Assembly: GCA_019118725.1 (NCBI GenBank)
Contig: DWYO01000125.1
Location: 1-9,635 of the forward strand
Reading direction: 5' to 3'
DNA from: Candidatus Parabacteroides intestinavium
Lineage (GTDB): Bacteria; Bacteroidota; Bacteroidia; Bacteroidales; Tannerellaceae
Length of the DNA: 9,635 nucleotides
The notes under the pieces are model-generated. The model saw only the letters and a list, made by a program, of their open reading frames with translations. It ran no database searches and was not told the origin of the DNA. Positions 1-7,100 of the stretch are shown here, piece after piece (position 1 is the first letter of the stretch; every line of letters begins with the position of its first letter). A program made the translations under genes and the position numbers.

Positions 1-2
1 TA

Positions 3-44
3 GCTATTTGCTGGGGTGCAGTTAAAAAGATGATTAGCAAGTAA
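3..44 (+). CDS. 3' end of an upstream gene (partial, unidentified)
   Basis: The frame beginning at base 3 reads AICWGAVKKMISK and stops at TAA (42-44), 24 nt before the first exbD start. A short hydrophobic stretch followed by a lysine-rich tail would suit the C-terminus of a membrane protein of the same operon. ExbB/TolQ or a small membrane protein often precedes exbD in Bacteroidales, but that is inference from context. The other two forward frames stop earlier (TAG at 1-3, TAA at 23-25). Thirteen codons are too few to identify a family. Confidence 0.45.
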   Translation, partial: AICWGAVKKMISK

Positions 45-68
45 GAACAATTTAGACAGAAAAGTAAA

Positions 69-656
69 ATGGGTAAAAAGAGAAAAACACCTGGTGTTAA
101 TGCTTCTTCGTCTGCCGATATTGCTTTCATGTTGCTTTTGTTCTTCCTTATGACATCATCAATGGATACAGATAAAGGTTTACCAAGACGTTTGCCTCAA
201 CCTGTTCCAAAAGATCAAAAGAACGATACAGAAGTTGATATCAAAAAGCGTAATTTGCTCGTGGTTTTGGTTAGTAGTACCAACCAGATCATGTGTGCCA
301 ATGAGCCGATTGATATCAGTCAACTGAAAGATAAGGTGAAGGAGTTTATTGCCAATCCGTATAACGATGAACATCTCCCGGAAAAGACGGAAATCGATGT
401 TCCTTATTTTGGCAAGACTTTGGTAACGAAGAATCACGTTATTTCTTTGCAGAACGACCGTGGTACTTCTTATCAGGCTTACATTGACGTTCAGAATGAG
501 CTGGCTAAAGCTTACAATGAATTGCGTGATGATATTTCAAAGAATAAATTCGGAAAACCGTTCGCTGATTTGTCTGAAGACGAGCAGAAAGCCGTTCAGC
601 AGATTTATCCGCAGAAGATTTCCGAAGCTGAACCTAAAAACTACGGAGGTAACTAA
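69..656 (+). CDS. exbD: ExbD/TolR-type biopolymer transport protein (first copy)
   Basis: 195 aa. A short basic cytoplasmic N-terminus (MGKKRKTPG) is followed by one membrane helix at about residues 17-31 (DIAFMLLLFFLMT) and a long soluble periplasmic part. Asp17, at the start of the helix, is placed like the conserved proton-path Asp of ExbD/TolR. The family forms the small subunit of the ExbB-ExbD or TolQ-TolR stator, which uses the proton gradient to drive TonB or TolA. At 195 aa it is longer than usual (about 140-150 aa); the extra length is in the periplasmic part (residues 65-190), which is rich in charged residues. The start at 69 is preceded by an A-rich leader rather than a clear Shine-Dalgarno, as is usual in Bacteroidetes. 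A second exbD follows after 2 nt, so the two are surely co-transcribed. Whether it serves TonB, Tol or another machine cannot be told here. Confidence 0.9.
   Translation: MGKKRKTPGVNASSSADIAFMLLLFFLMTSSMDTDKGLPRRLPQPVPKDQKNDTEVDIKKRNLLVVLVSSTNQIMCANEPIDISQLKDKVKEFIANPYNDEHLPEKTEIDVPYFGKTLVTKNHVISLQNDRGTSYQAYIDVQNELAKAYNELRDDISKNKFGKPFADLSEDEQKAVQQIYPQKISEAEPKNYGGN
645..649 (+). promoter_or_regulatory. strong Shine-Dalgarno (GGAGG) for the second exbD
   Basis: GGAGG lies inside the last codons of the first exbD, 9 nt before the ATG at 659. Clear Shine-Dalgarno motifs are uncommon in Bacteroidetes, so this one stands out. It fixes the start at 659 and suggests tightly coupled, balanced production of the two ExbD subunits. 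Confidence 0.7.
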
Positions 657-658
657 GT

Positions 659-1126
659 ATGGGAAAATTTAACAAAACAGGCGGGCGTGAAATGCCTGAA
701 TTGAATACATCATCATTACCAGACTTGGTGTTCGCGTTCTTGTTCTTTATCATGATGGTAACAAGTATGCGTGAGGTAACTTTGAAGGTTCAGTTCAAGG
801 CTCCGCAGGCTACAGAGCTTCAGAAGCTGGAAAAGAAATCTTTGGTTACTTTCATCTATGTAGGTAAGCCGCTACAGGAATTTCAAGCTAAGTTGGGTTC
901 TGAAACACGTATCCAGTTGAACGACCAGTTCGCTGAGGTATCAGAAATTCAGGATTACATCGCTCAGGAAAAGTCCAGTATGAAAGAAGAAGACCAGCCG
1001 TATATGACGGTTTCCATCAAGGCCGACAGAGATACCAAGATGGGTGTCATTACGGATATCAAACAGGCTCTTCGTGAAGCTTACGCATTGAAGATTAGCT
1101 ACTCGGCTGCTCAGCGTATTGAATAA
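659..1126 (+). CDS. exbD: ExbD/TolR-type biopolymer transport protein (second copy)
   Basis: 155 aa, close to the normal ExbD size. The N-terminus is basic (MGKFNKTGGREMPELN), a single membrane helix runs from about residue 22 to 37 (LVFAFLFFIMMVTSM), and the rest is periplasmic. Asp22 in SLPDLVFAF corresponds to the conserved helix-start Asp needed for proton use in the family. The sequence differs clearly from the first copy: it lacks the Ser-rich pre-helix stretch and has a different periplasmic domain. The pair is therefore more likely two distinct subunits, perhaps a heteromeric ExbD pair, than a fresh duplication. It is 2 nt downstream of the first copy, with GGAGG at 645-649, and ends 24 nt before a strong terminator, which makes it the last gene of its operon. 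Confidence 0.9.
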   Translation: MGKFNKTGGREMPELNTSSLPDLVFAFLFFIMMVTSMREVTLKVQFKAPQATELQKLEKKSLVTFIYVGKPLQEFQAKLGSETRIQLNDQFAEVSEIQDYIAQEKSSMKEEDQPYMTVSIKADRDTKMGVITDIKQALREAYALKISYSAAQRIE

Positions 1127-1150
1127 GAAGATATAAATTATTTTACTGAT

Positions 1151-1188
1151 AAAAAGTCCCTTGAATGCCATTTCAAGGGACTTTTTTT
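1151..1188 (+). terminator. rho-independent terminator of the exbD operon
   Basis: A perfect 15-bp stem pairs AAAAAGTCCCTTGAA (1151-1165) with TTCAAGGGACTTTTT (1172-1186) around a 6-nt loop and runs into a T7 tract (1182-1188). It starts 24 nt after the stop of the second exbD. Because the outer stem is A5/T5 it could also act on the opposite strand, but no minus-strand gene ends here. Confidence 0.93.
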
Positions 1189-1261
1189 ATTCCCCAACAA
1201 AATAAACTTTCAAGCAAGAAAATAAATCCATTGAATTCATCCGAATTCTTAAGAAAATCCG

Positions 1262-1299
1262 TATATTTGTATCAATTTGTAAGAAATAGAGTATCTTTG
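1262..1299 (+). promoter_or_regulatory. Bacteroides-type promoter boxes upstream of the lrp-like gene
   Basis: Two matches to the Bacteroides -7 consensus TAnnTTTG occur here: TATATTTG (1262-1269) and TATCTTTG (1292-1299). For the second, a TTTG (1266-1269, part of the first box) lies 22 nt upstream as a possible -33 element, slightly wider than the usual 19-21 nt. Transcription from the second would begin near 1306, giving a leader of about 100 nt that contains the 1311-1360 inverted repeat. Two paired GAATTC sites exactly 10 bp apart (1233-1238, 1243-1248) sit further upstream. Confidence 0.6.
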
Positions 1300-1310
1300 T
1301 GCGTTAATTC

Positions 1311-1360
1311 GTTTATAAGTCTTTTAGTCTCTGCATTAAGACCTGACAAAACTTATAAAC
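1311..1360 (+). repeat. perfect 10-bp inverted repeat in the lrp leader
   Basis: GTTTATAAGT (1311-1320) and its exact reverse complement ACTTATAAAC (1351-1360) are separated by 30 bp, with a minor inner GTCT/AGAC pairing (1327-1330, 1339-1342). Each arm has the self-complementary core TTATAA, so the arms can be read as two similar operator half-sites or sites 40 bp apart, roughly four helical turns. They lie just downstream of the predicted transcription start and 49 bp before the lrp ATG. This would fit autoregulation by the Lrp-type protein or an mRNA stem-loop; which one is inference. Confidence 0.6.
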
Positions 1361-1408
1361 CAATCAACCCAAAAACTCAAAAAACTAAATACTTAAACGA
1401 AGTTTATT

Positions 1409-1882
1409 ATGGCACATCATCAGTTGGATGAATTAGATGAAAAAATTTTGAAACTGATTATAGGCAATGCACGTATGCCTTTTCTTGAAGTAGCTCGTGA
1501 ATGTAACGTTTCCGGTGCAGCTATTCATCAGCGAATCCAGAAACTGACGAATCTAGGAGTGATCAAAGGCTCGGAATTTATTGTTGACAATACAAAAGTC
1601 GGCTATGAAACTTGTGCCTATGTGGGATTATACCTAAATTCTCCCGGACAATTTCCTTCCGTAACCGAGGCCCTGAAACAAATTCCGGAAGTAGTGGAAT
1701 GCCATTACACAACCGGGCAATATGATTTGTTCATCAAGATTTATGCGAAAAACAACCAACATCTGCTGAGCATTATTCACAACAAACTACAGCCGTTGGG
1801 ATTGGCACGCACCGAAACGCTGATCTCATTCAAAGAGGCTTTCAAACGACAGCTTCCTATAGACCTAAGCGAGGATGAATAA
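1409..1882 (+). CDS. Lrp/AsnC-family transcriptional regulator
   Basis: 157 aa, the standard length for the family. Residues 5-60 form the N-terminal winged helix-turn-helix (LDELDEKILKLIIGNAR, then VARECNVSGAAIHQRIQKL and a GVIKGSEFIVD wing). Residues 65-150 form the RAM/AsnC ligand-binding and oligomerisation domain, with the typical signature VVECHYTTGQYDLFIKIYAKN near residues 95-115. Lrp/AsnC proteins assemble as dimers to octamers, bind amino acids or related small molecules, and control amino-acid metabolism genes and often themselves. The gene overlaps the next one, a GNAT acetyltransferase, by 8 nt, so that enzyme is its most obvious co-regulated partner. The ATG at 1409 follows an A-rich leader and keeps the full HTH. 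The effector cannot be inferred. Confidence 0.93.
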   Translation: MAHHQLDELDEKILKLIIGNARMPFLEVARECNVSGAAIHQRIQKLTNLGVIKGSEFIVDNTKVGYETCAYVGLYLNSPGQFPSVTEALKQIPEVVECHYTTGQYDLFIKIYAKNNQHLLSIIHNKLQPLGLARTETLISFKEAFKRQLPIDLSEDE

Positions 1883-2387
1883 TCACGTTGTATCTATCCG
1901 CCAAGCGGAATTGATGGATTTAGACGCCATCATGCCTTTATTCGATGCAGCGCGTTCTTTCATGGCCAAAAACGGAAATCCGAACCAATGGATTAACGGA
2001 TATCCGGAACGTGAGTTGATAGAAAGCGAGATCCTACAGGGCAATTGTTACGTATGTGAAGATAAAGACGGTCATATTAGAGCTACATTCTGCTTTATTG
2101 CAGGAGAAGACCCCAGCTACAAACGGATTGAAAAAGGCCGTTGGCTCAATAATGCTCCTTATGCGACTTTACACCGTTTAGCTTCAGACGGAACACTTTC
2201 CGGAGTAGCAGACAGCTGCTTAGAATGGTGCTTTCAGCACACTGACAATTTACGGGTGGATACCCATCAAGATAATAAAGTTTTGCAACACATCTTACAG
2301 AAGCATGGGTTCACCTATTGTGGTATCATTTATGTGTCAAACGGTACCCCACGCTTAGCATATCAGAAGACCAGCAAGCCCATGTAA
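1875..2387 (+). CDS. GNAT-family N-acetyltransferase
   Basis: 170 aa, the usual size for a stand-alone GNAT domain. The N-terminal helix region (RQAELMDLDAIMPLFDAARSFM) leads into a central strand (CYVCEDKDGHIRATFCFI). The acetyl-CoA-binding core begins around residue 98, at TLHRLASDGTLSGVADSC, followed by LRVDTHQDNKVLQHILQKHGF, the typical GNAT ending in which N/Q residues and a C-terminal KxGF element complete the fold. The P-loop-like stretch (ASDGTLSGVA) is a weak match to the classic Q/RxxGxG/A, so the substrate is unknown; small-molecule amines or a protein N-terminus are both possible. Its ATG lies within the last codons of the lrp-like gene (8-nt overlap), which implies translational coupling. 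The insertion sequence begins 26 nt past its stop. Confidence 0.88.
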   Translation: MNNHVVSIRQAELMDLDAIMPLFDAARSFMAKNGNPNQWINGYPERELIESEILQGNCYVCEDKDGHIRATFCFIAGEDPSYKRIEKGRWLNNAPYATLHRLASDGTLSGVADSCLEWCFQHTDNLRVDTHQDNKVLQHILQKHGFTYCGIIYVSNGTPRLAYQKTSKPM

Positions 2388-2406
2388 TGCCATTCATTTT
2401 TGCCGA

Positions 2407-2412
2407 TAATAA
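2407..2412 (+). repeat. left target-site duplication of the IS (TAATAA)
   Basis: TAATAA immediately left of the GGGACATTC terminus is repeated as TAATAA at 4095-4100 immediately right of the GAATATCCC terminus. If the terminal repeats are taken to begin with AGGG, the duplication is the inner AATA (2408-2411 and 4096-4099). The sequence alone cannot separate a 6-bp from a 4-bp duplication. Confidence 0.7.
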
Positions 2413-2428
2413 GGGACATTCATTAAAT
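2413..2428 (+). repeat. IS left terminal inverted repeat
   Basis: GGGACATTCATTAAAT matches the reverse complement of the right end (GGGATATTCAGTAAAT) at 14 of 16 bases. The mismatches are at positions 5 and 11 of the repeat. Repeats of this length with a GGG start are in line with IS5/IS1182-group elements. Confidence 0.75.
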
Positions 2429-2439
2429 AGTATAAAATT

Positions 2440-2486
2440 AGCCAACTAATTCATGCACAAAGTGTTGCGAATTAGCTGGCTTTTTT
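2440..2486 (+). terminator. hairpin terminator inside the IS left end
   Basis: AGCCAACTAATTC (2440-2452) pairs with GAATTAGCTGGCT (2469-2481) at 12 of 13 positions, with one A-C mismatch, and is followed by T6 (2481-2486). It would stop transcripts entering from the lrp-GNAT operon before they reach the transposase. Such insulation is known for several IS families. It now probably serves as the operon's working terminator, since the native one lies on the far side of the insertion. Confidence 0.75.
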
Positions 2487-2501
2487 GTATCTTTAGGTAT
2501 T

Positions 2502-2536
2502 CCCCCGAAATTAAGGTTTGGCAGCCAAAACGGGGG
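2502..2536 (+). promoter_or_regulatory. nested hairpin in the transposase leader
   Basis: CCCCCG (2502-2507) pairs with CGGGGG (2531-2536), enclosing a second stem TTTGG/CCAAA (2517-2521, 2525-2529) around a CAG loop. The right outer arm holds the only G-rich tract upstream of the ATG at 2555, ending 18 nt before it. A fold like this could limit translation from read-through RNA, as in other IS families with sequestered start regions. The effect itself is inference. Confidence 0.5.
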
Positions 2537-2554
2537 TAATACTCCAATTAAGAT

Positions 2555-3914
2555 ATGGCTAAAATACAAAATATTTCGGAAATTCACCCTACTTTGGGCT
2601 TTACAGAATTTGATGTTCTGGAAAAATACCGCAAGAGTTTTAATGAAAGTGAACTCGGCAGGCTTCATTCCGTGTTCCCGTTCGAGGATATGGCGAAAGA
2701 AATCGGTCTGTCCGAGCAGCGTCTGGGACGCAGGAATATATTCAGTCCTTCCGCAAAGGTCGCCCTTATGGTGCTGAAGTCCTACACCGGATTTTCTGAC
2801 AGGCAACTGGTGGAACATCTGAACGGGAACATACACTATCAGATGTTTTGCGGAATCATGATAGACCCGTCTTTCCCCATAACCAACTACAAGATAGTCA
2901 GCGCCATCCGCAATGAGATAGCAGCACGTCTGGATATAGAATCCCTTCAGGAGATACTTGCCACACACTGGAAACCCTATCTTGAGAACCTGCACGTGTG
3001 CATGACCGATGCCACATGCTATGAGAGCCATATGCGTTTTTCCTACGGACATGAAACTTCTTTGGGAAAGCATTGAATGGCTTCACAGGCATATCTGCCG
3101 ACATTGCAAGGAGCTCGGCATAAGACGTCCGCGCAACAAATATGCGGATGTGGCAGCGTCTTATCTGTCCTACAGCAAGAAAAGAAAAAGGAAGGCTTCA
3201 AGAACAAGGATGCTCAAGCGCCGTATGATCAGGCTTCTTGAAAAACTCCTCATACAGAGGGATGAAATCCATAGAGAGTACGGCGCCTCACTCCGATATA
3301 CACCGGATTACCGGAAACGGCTGTCCGTCATCAGAAAGGTCCTTGTACAGGCAAAAGAAATGTTTGAAGGACGGAAGGTCAGCGACCGCATCGTCAGCAT
3401 TGACCGTCATTATATACGTCCCATTGTAAGAGGCAAGGAAACGAAATCCGTCGAGTTCGGTGCAAAAGTGAACAATATACAGATAGACGGCATATCGTTC
3501 ATCGAACACCTCTCGTTCAGAGCTTTCAATGAGGGCATACGTCTGAAGGACTGTATACGTATGCAGCAGAAGCTTATGAATGTAAGGGTCAGATGCGTGG
3601 CTGCCGATTCCATATACGCCAACAATGCCAACAGGAAGTTCTGCACGAAATACGGAATCTCCACTTCCTTCGTGCGCAAGGGAAGGGCGGCAAAGGATGA
3701 GCCGTTGAGAAGGGTTCTCAGGAGTGAACTCTCAAGGGAAAGGGCAACCCGGCTTGAAGGCAGCTTCGGCACACAGAAGCTGCATTACTCGCTCTCAAGG
3801 ATAAAGGCACGGAACAGAAAGACGGAAATCCTGTGGATCTTCTTCGGTATACATACGGCAAATGCCGTACTGATGATTGACAAGATCAGGAACAGGACGG
3901 TTAAAGTAGCATGA
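2555..3914 (+). pseudogene. IS1182/IS5-type DDE transposase, split by a 1-nt frameshift
   Basis: The first frame (2555-3076) gives 173 aa with a DUF772/InsH-type N-terminus (FSPSAKVALMVLKSYTGFSD near residues 63-82). The rest continues in the +1 frame to 3914. The frames join at TTTTT (3037-3041): removing one T makes MRF-PTDMKLLWE continuous and leaves 1359 nt, exactly 452 codons plus stop. In the corrected protein the DDE triad is Asp152 (CMTDATCYES), Asp351 (VAADSIYANN) and Glu401 (RLEGSFGTQKLHYSLSR). A basic, helical stretch (about residues 205-240) lies between the first and second Asp. The enzyme would cut and join the element ends. As written it gives a truncated protein lacking two of three catalytic residues, so it is either dead or a homopolymer sequencing error. 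The shift needed is +1 and therefore does not match the -1 programmed frameshifting used by many IS elements. Confidence 0.9.
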
Positions 3915-4019
3915 CATGATTTTACTGAAAGAATCAGAAGAGGTCATCTGGTCTCTTCCGGATCATCATGCTTTGTCAGATAGAATTATGGGAGAAAACA
4001 ACGAAAAACTACAATGAAA

Positions 4020-4070
4020 ATGGCATATGGAGGGGGTATGGGCTACCATCTTCATATGCCATCTTATTTT
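4020..4070 (+). terminator. hairpin terminator after the transposase, within the IS
   Basis: ATGGCATATG (4020-4029) pairs perfectly with CATATGCCAT (4053-4062). Pairing extends inward by GAG/CTT-type pairs with wobbles to about 4033/4049, and the stem is followed by CTTATTTTT (4063-4071). It lies about 105 nt after the transposase stop and is the likely end of the tnp transcript. The U-tract is broken by one A, so efficiency may be moderate. Confidence 0.6.
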
Positions 4071-4078
4071 TGGAGGAC

Positions 4079-4094
4079 ATTTACTGAATATCCC
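4079..4094 (-). repeat. IS right terminal inverted repeat
   Basis: ATTTACTGAATATCCC is the inverted partner of 2413-2428 (14 of 16 matching), followed directly by TAATAA (4095-4100), the second copy of the flanking direct repeat. Confidence 0.75.
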
Positions 4095-4100
4095 TAATAA
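4095..4100 (+). repeat. right target-site duplication of the IS (TAATAA)
   Basis: This is the same hexamer as 2407-2412. It merges with the A-run at the foot of the following terminator, so the pre-insertion site would have read GATAATAAAAAGACGG. Confidence 0.7.
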
Positions 4101-4147
4101 AAAGACGGTGTGTCAAAATATAAATCTCATTATGACACACCGTCTTT
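4101..4147. terminator. bidirectional terminator shared by purL and, before the IS, the lrp-GNAT operon
   Basis: AAAGACGGTGTGTCA (4101-4115) pairs perfectly over 15 bp with TGACACACCGTCTTT (4133-4147) around a 17-nt loop. On the minus strand the stem ends in a T-run (complement of the A-run at 4099-4103), 24 nt after the purL stop. On the plus strand it ends in CTTTCAATTATT, a poorer U-tract. Its position between convergent genes shows it once served both directions. Confidence 0.88.
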
Positions 4148-4170
4148 CAATTATTACCTATTTTATCGAA

Positions 4171-7100
4171 TCAGCCCTGCTGCTTCGTCGCTTCAATCCA
4201 CTTGCGTGCATTGACGAACGCTTCAATCCACGGCGTAACCTCATCGCCCTTGCGATCAGCTGGATAATAGCCGCATTGCCACGGGAACATCGCGCGTTCC
4301 AAGTGCGGCATCATCGCCAGATGACGACCATCGTGCGAGCAAACACCGGCAACCGACCACGGCGAGCCGTTCGGGTTGGCAGGATAGCCTTCATAGTTGT
4401 ATTTCGCTACGATATGGTATTCCTTCTCTTCGTAGGGGAAGCTGAATTTACCCTCACCGTGAGCCACCCAAATACCAATCTTACTTCCACTCAGCGAACC
4501 GAACATTACAGAGTGGTTCTTCGGGATTTCCAGCGAGATAAAGTTCGACTCGAACTTGTGCGAATCGTTATGCAACATCTTGTGCTTCTGTTCATGCTCC
4601 GGATAGACTACACCCAGTTCCGCCATCAACTGACAACCATTGCAGATACCCAAGCTCAACGTATCCTTGCGAGCATAGAAGTTATCGATCGCCTTCTTCG
4701 CCTTTTCGTTGAAGAGGATGCCTGCAGCCCAACCCTTTGCCGAGCCTAACACATCGGAGTTCGAGAAACCGCCACAGAAGACAATCATGTTCACATCTTC
4801 CAACGTCTCGCGTCCCGAAGCCAAATCCGTCATGTGCACATCCTTCACATCAAAGTCGGCCAGATACAACGCGTAAGAAGTCTCACGTTCACATTGGCAA
4901 CCCTTCTCACGGATAACCGCCGCCCGGATGCCACTCCGTCCTTTACGATCGAAAGTCAAACCTAAGTCCGCCAATTTGCCCGTAAAGTTCTTCGGATACC
5001 GGAACTCCAGCGGTTGCATCTTATAGTTTTCAAAACGATTGCCTGCGCAAGTATCACCACTCTGCTTGCAATCCAACTTATAAGACGACTCATACCACAC
5101 ATCACGCATATAATCGATACCGAAGTGATATTGAATGCCATCCTTCGAAACAAGAATATGACGTTCTGCGGTAGGCTTGGCAATCTCGGCAAAACCGACA
5201 CCGGCTTCCTGCATCAACTTCTCGAAAGCCTTCTTGTCTTTCACCTGAACAATGATACCCGGATTCTCGGCAAAGAGAATCTTCACAATATCCGGTTCGT
5301 TGATCTTATCCAAGTTGACCTCCAAACCGCCTTCCACATTAGCGAAACACATTTCCAGCAAAGTTGTAATCATACCACCTGCCGAGATATCATGTCCCGC
5401 CAAAATCAAGCCCTGCTCGATAGCATCCTGCACTGCATTGAACGCATCTCTGAAATATTCCGCATCCTTGACGGTCGGTACTTCATTACCCAGCTTATTC
5501 AACGTCTGCGCCAAAGCCGAACCACCCAGCTTCAAGGCATCGAACGAGAAATCTATATAATATATATGCGTATTCCGGTCGTGTGCCAAGACAGGCGAAA
5601 CGATTTTCTTCACATCACTCACCTCCGCACCGGCCGAGATGATTACCGTACCCGGAGAAATCACCTTATCATCGCCATACTTCTGCGTCATCGAAAGCGA
5701 ATCCTTACCGGTCGGGATATTAATACCTAATGCAATGGCAAAATCCGAAGCCGCTTGTACCGCTTTATACAAACGGGCATCCTCCCCTTCGTTACGGCAC
5801 GGCCACATCCAGTTCGCACTAAGCGACACACTGGCCAGCTTATCCACCAACGGAGCAAAAACAATATTCGTCAACGCCTCCGCAATAGCCATCACCGAAC
5901 CCGAAGCCGGATCCACCATCGCTACCTGCGGTGCATGGCCAATAGATGTTGCGATACCCGCTTTGCCCCGGTAATCCAAGGCTACGGCACCGAGGTCGCT
6001 CAACGGCAACTGCAATTCGCCCTGACATTGCTGGCGAGCTACTTTACCCGACACCGAACGGTCTACCTTATTCGTCAACCAATCCTTGCAAGCCACGGCC
6101 TCCAACTGGAGCACATTCTCCAAGTAATGATGCAATTCGGAGTCTTTATAAACAACCGGCTGATAAGTTTCTTCTACGGTATGATCGCGCATGATCGTGC
6201 GGGGCGGTTTACCGAACATATATTCCAACTTGATATCGATCGGCTTCACGCCATCGGCCTGCTCAAAGACAAACTTCATATCATCGGTCGTCTCACCTAC
6301 CACATACATCGGTGAACGTTCACGATCGGCAATACGGCGAACGCGCTCTACGTCCTTCTCCTCCATCAAGAGTCCCATACGCTCCTGGCTTTCGTTTCCG
6401 ATAATCTCCTTCGCGGAAAGAGTCGGGTCGCCAATCGGGAGCTTGCTCATGTCGATATGTCCGCCCGTAGCCTCAACCAATTCCGAAAGGCAATTCAAGT
6501 GTCCGCCTGCACCATGGTCATGGATAGAAACGATCGGATTATCATCTGATTCGGCAATGGTACGGATTACATTAGCCACACGCTTCTGCATTTCCGGATT
6601 GGCACGTTGTACGGCATTCAATTCGATGCCGCTTGTATATTGCCCGGTATTTACAGAAGACACGGCACCTCCGCCCATACCGATACGGTAGTTATCACCT
6701 CCCAAGACAATAACCTCCTCGCCCGGCTTCGGATCGCCCTTCAACGCATCTCGCTTATTGGCATACCCTACACCTCCGGCCAGCATAATCACCTTATCGT
6801 AAGCATATTTCTTTTGATTTTCAGCATGTTCGAATGTCAGCAATGAACCGCAGATAAGCGGCTGACCGAACTTATTTCCGAAATCAGACGCACCATTCGA
6901 AGCCTTAATCAAGATTTGTTCCGGCGTCTGATACAACCACGGACGCGGATCCAGTATCTTTTCCCATTCGCGCGCACCTTCCGTACGCGGGTAAGAGGTC
7001 ATATACACCGCTGTACCGGCCAAAGGAAGAGACGCTTTACCACCGCCCAATCGGTCTCGGATTTCACCCCCCGAACCCGTAGCGGCACCATTAAACGGCT

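Larger units (their letters stand above)
2413..4094 (+). mobile_element. IS1182/IS5-type insertion sequence (about 1.68 kb, probably non-autonomous)
   Basis: The element is bounded by GGGACATTCATTAAAT (2413-2428) and ATTTACTGAATATCCC (4079-4094), which are inverted repeats agreeing at 14 of 16 positions, or 15 of 17 if the next A/T pair is counted. Direct TAATAA copies flank it. Inside, in order, are a terminator-like hairpin (2440-2486), a weak promoter (TATCTTTA at 2488-2495), a leader hairpin (2502-2536), the transposase reading frame (2555-3914, frameshifted) and a terminator hairpin (4020-4070). It sits between two convergent genes without interrupting either. Joining the flanks restores a simple GNAT-terminator-purL layout. 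Family placement rests on transposase features (DUF772-type N-terminus and DDE core); the exact ISfinder name is unknown to me. Confidence 0.82.

Noticed and set aside
1165..1431. 88-codon plus-strand frame between the exbD operon and lrp.
   Set aside because: Its start lies inside the terminator loop and it crosses the promoter and operator region; no coding character.
2438..3073. 211-codon minus-strand frame across the transposase.
   Set aside because: It is antisense to the transposase with no recognisable domain, and begins within the transposase coding sequence.
3009..3076. Programmed frameshifting as a normal way to make the transposase.
   Set aside because: The overlap needs a +1 shift, T5 is a short and unremarkable run, there is no downstream stimulatory signal that I can identify, and removing one T restores an exact full-length frame.
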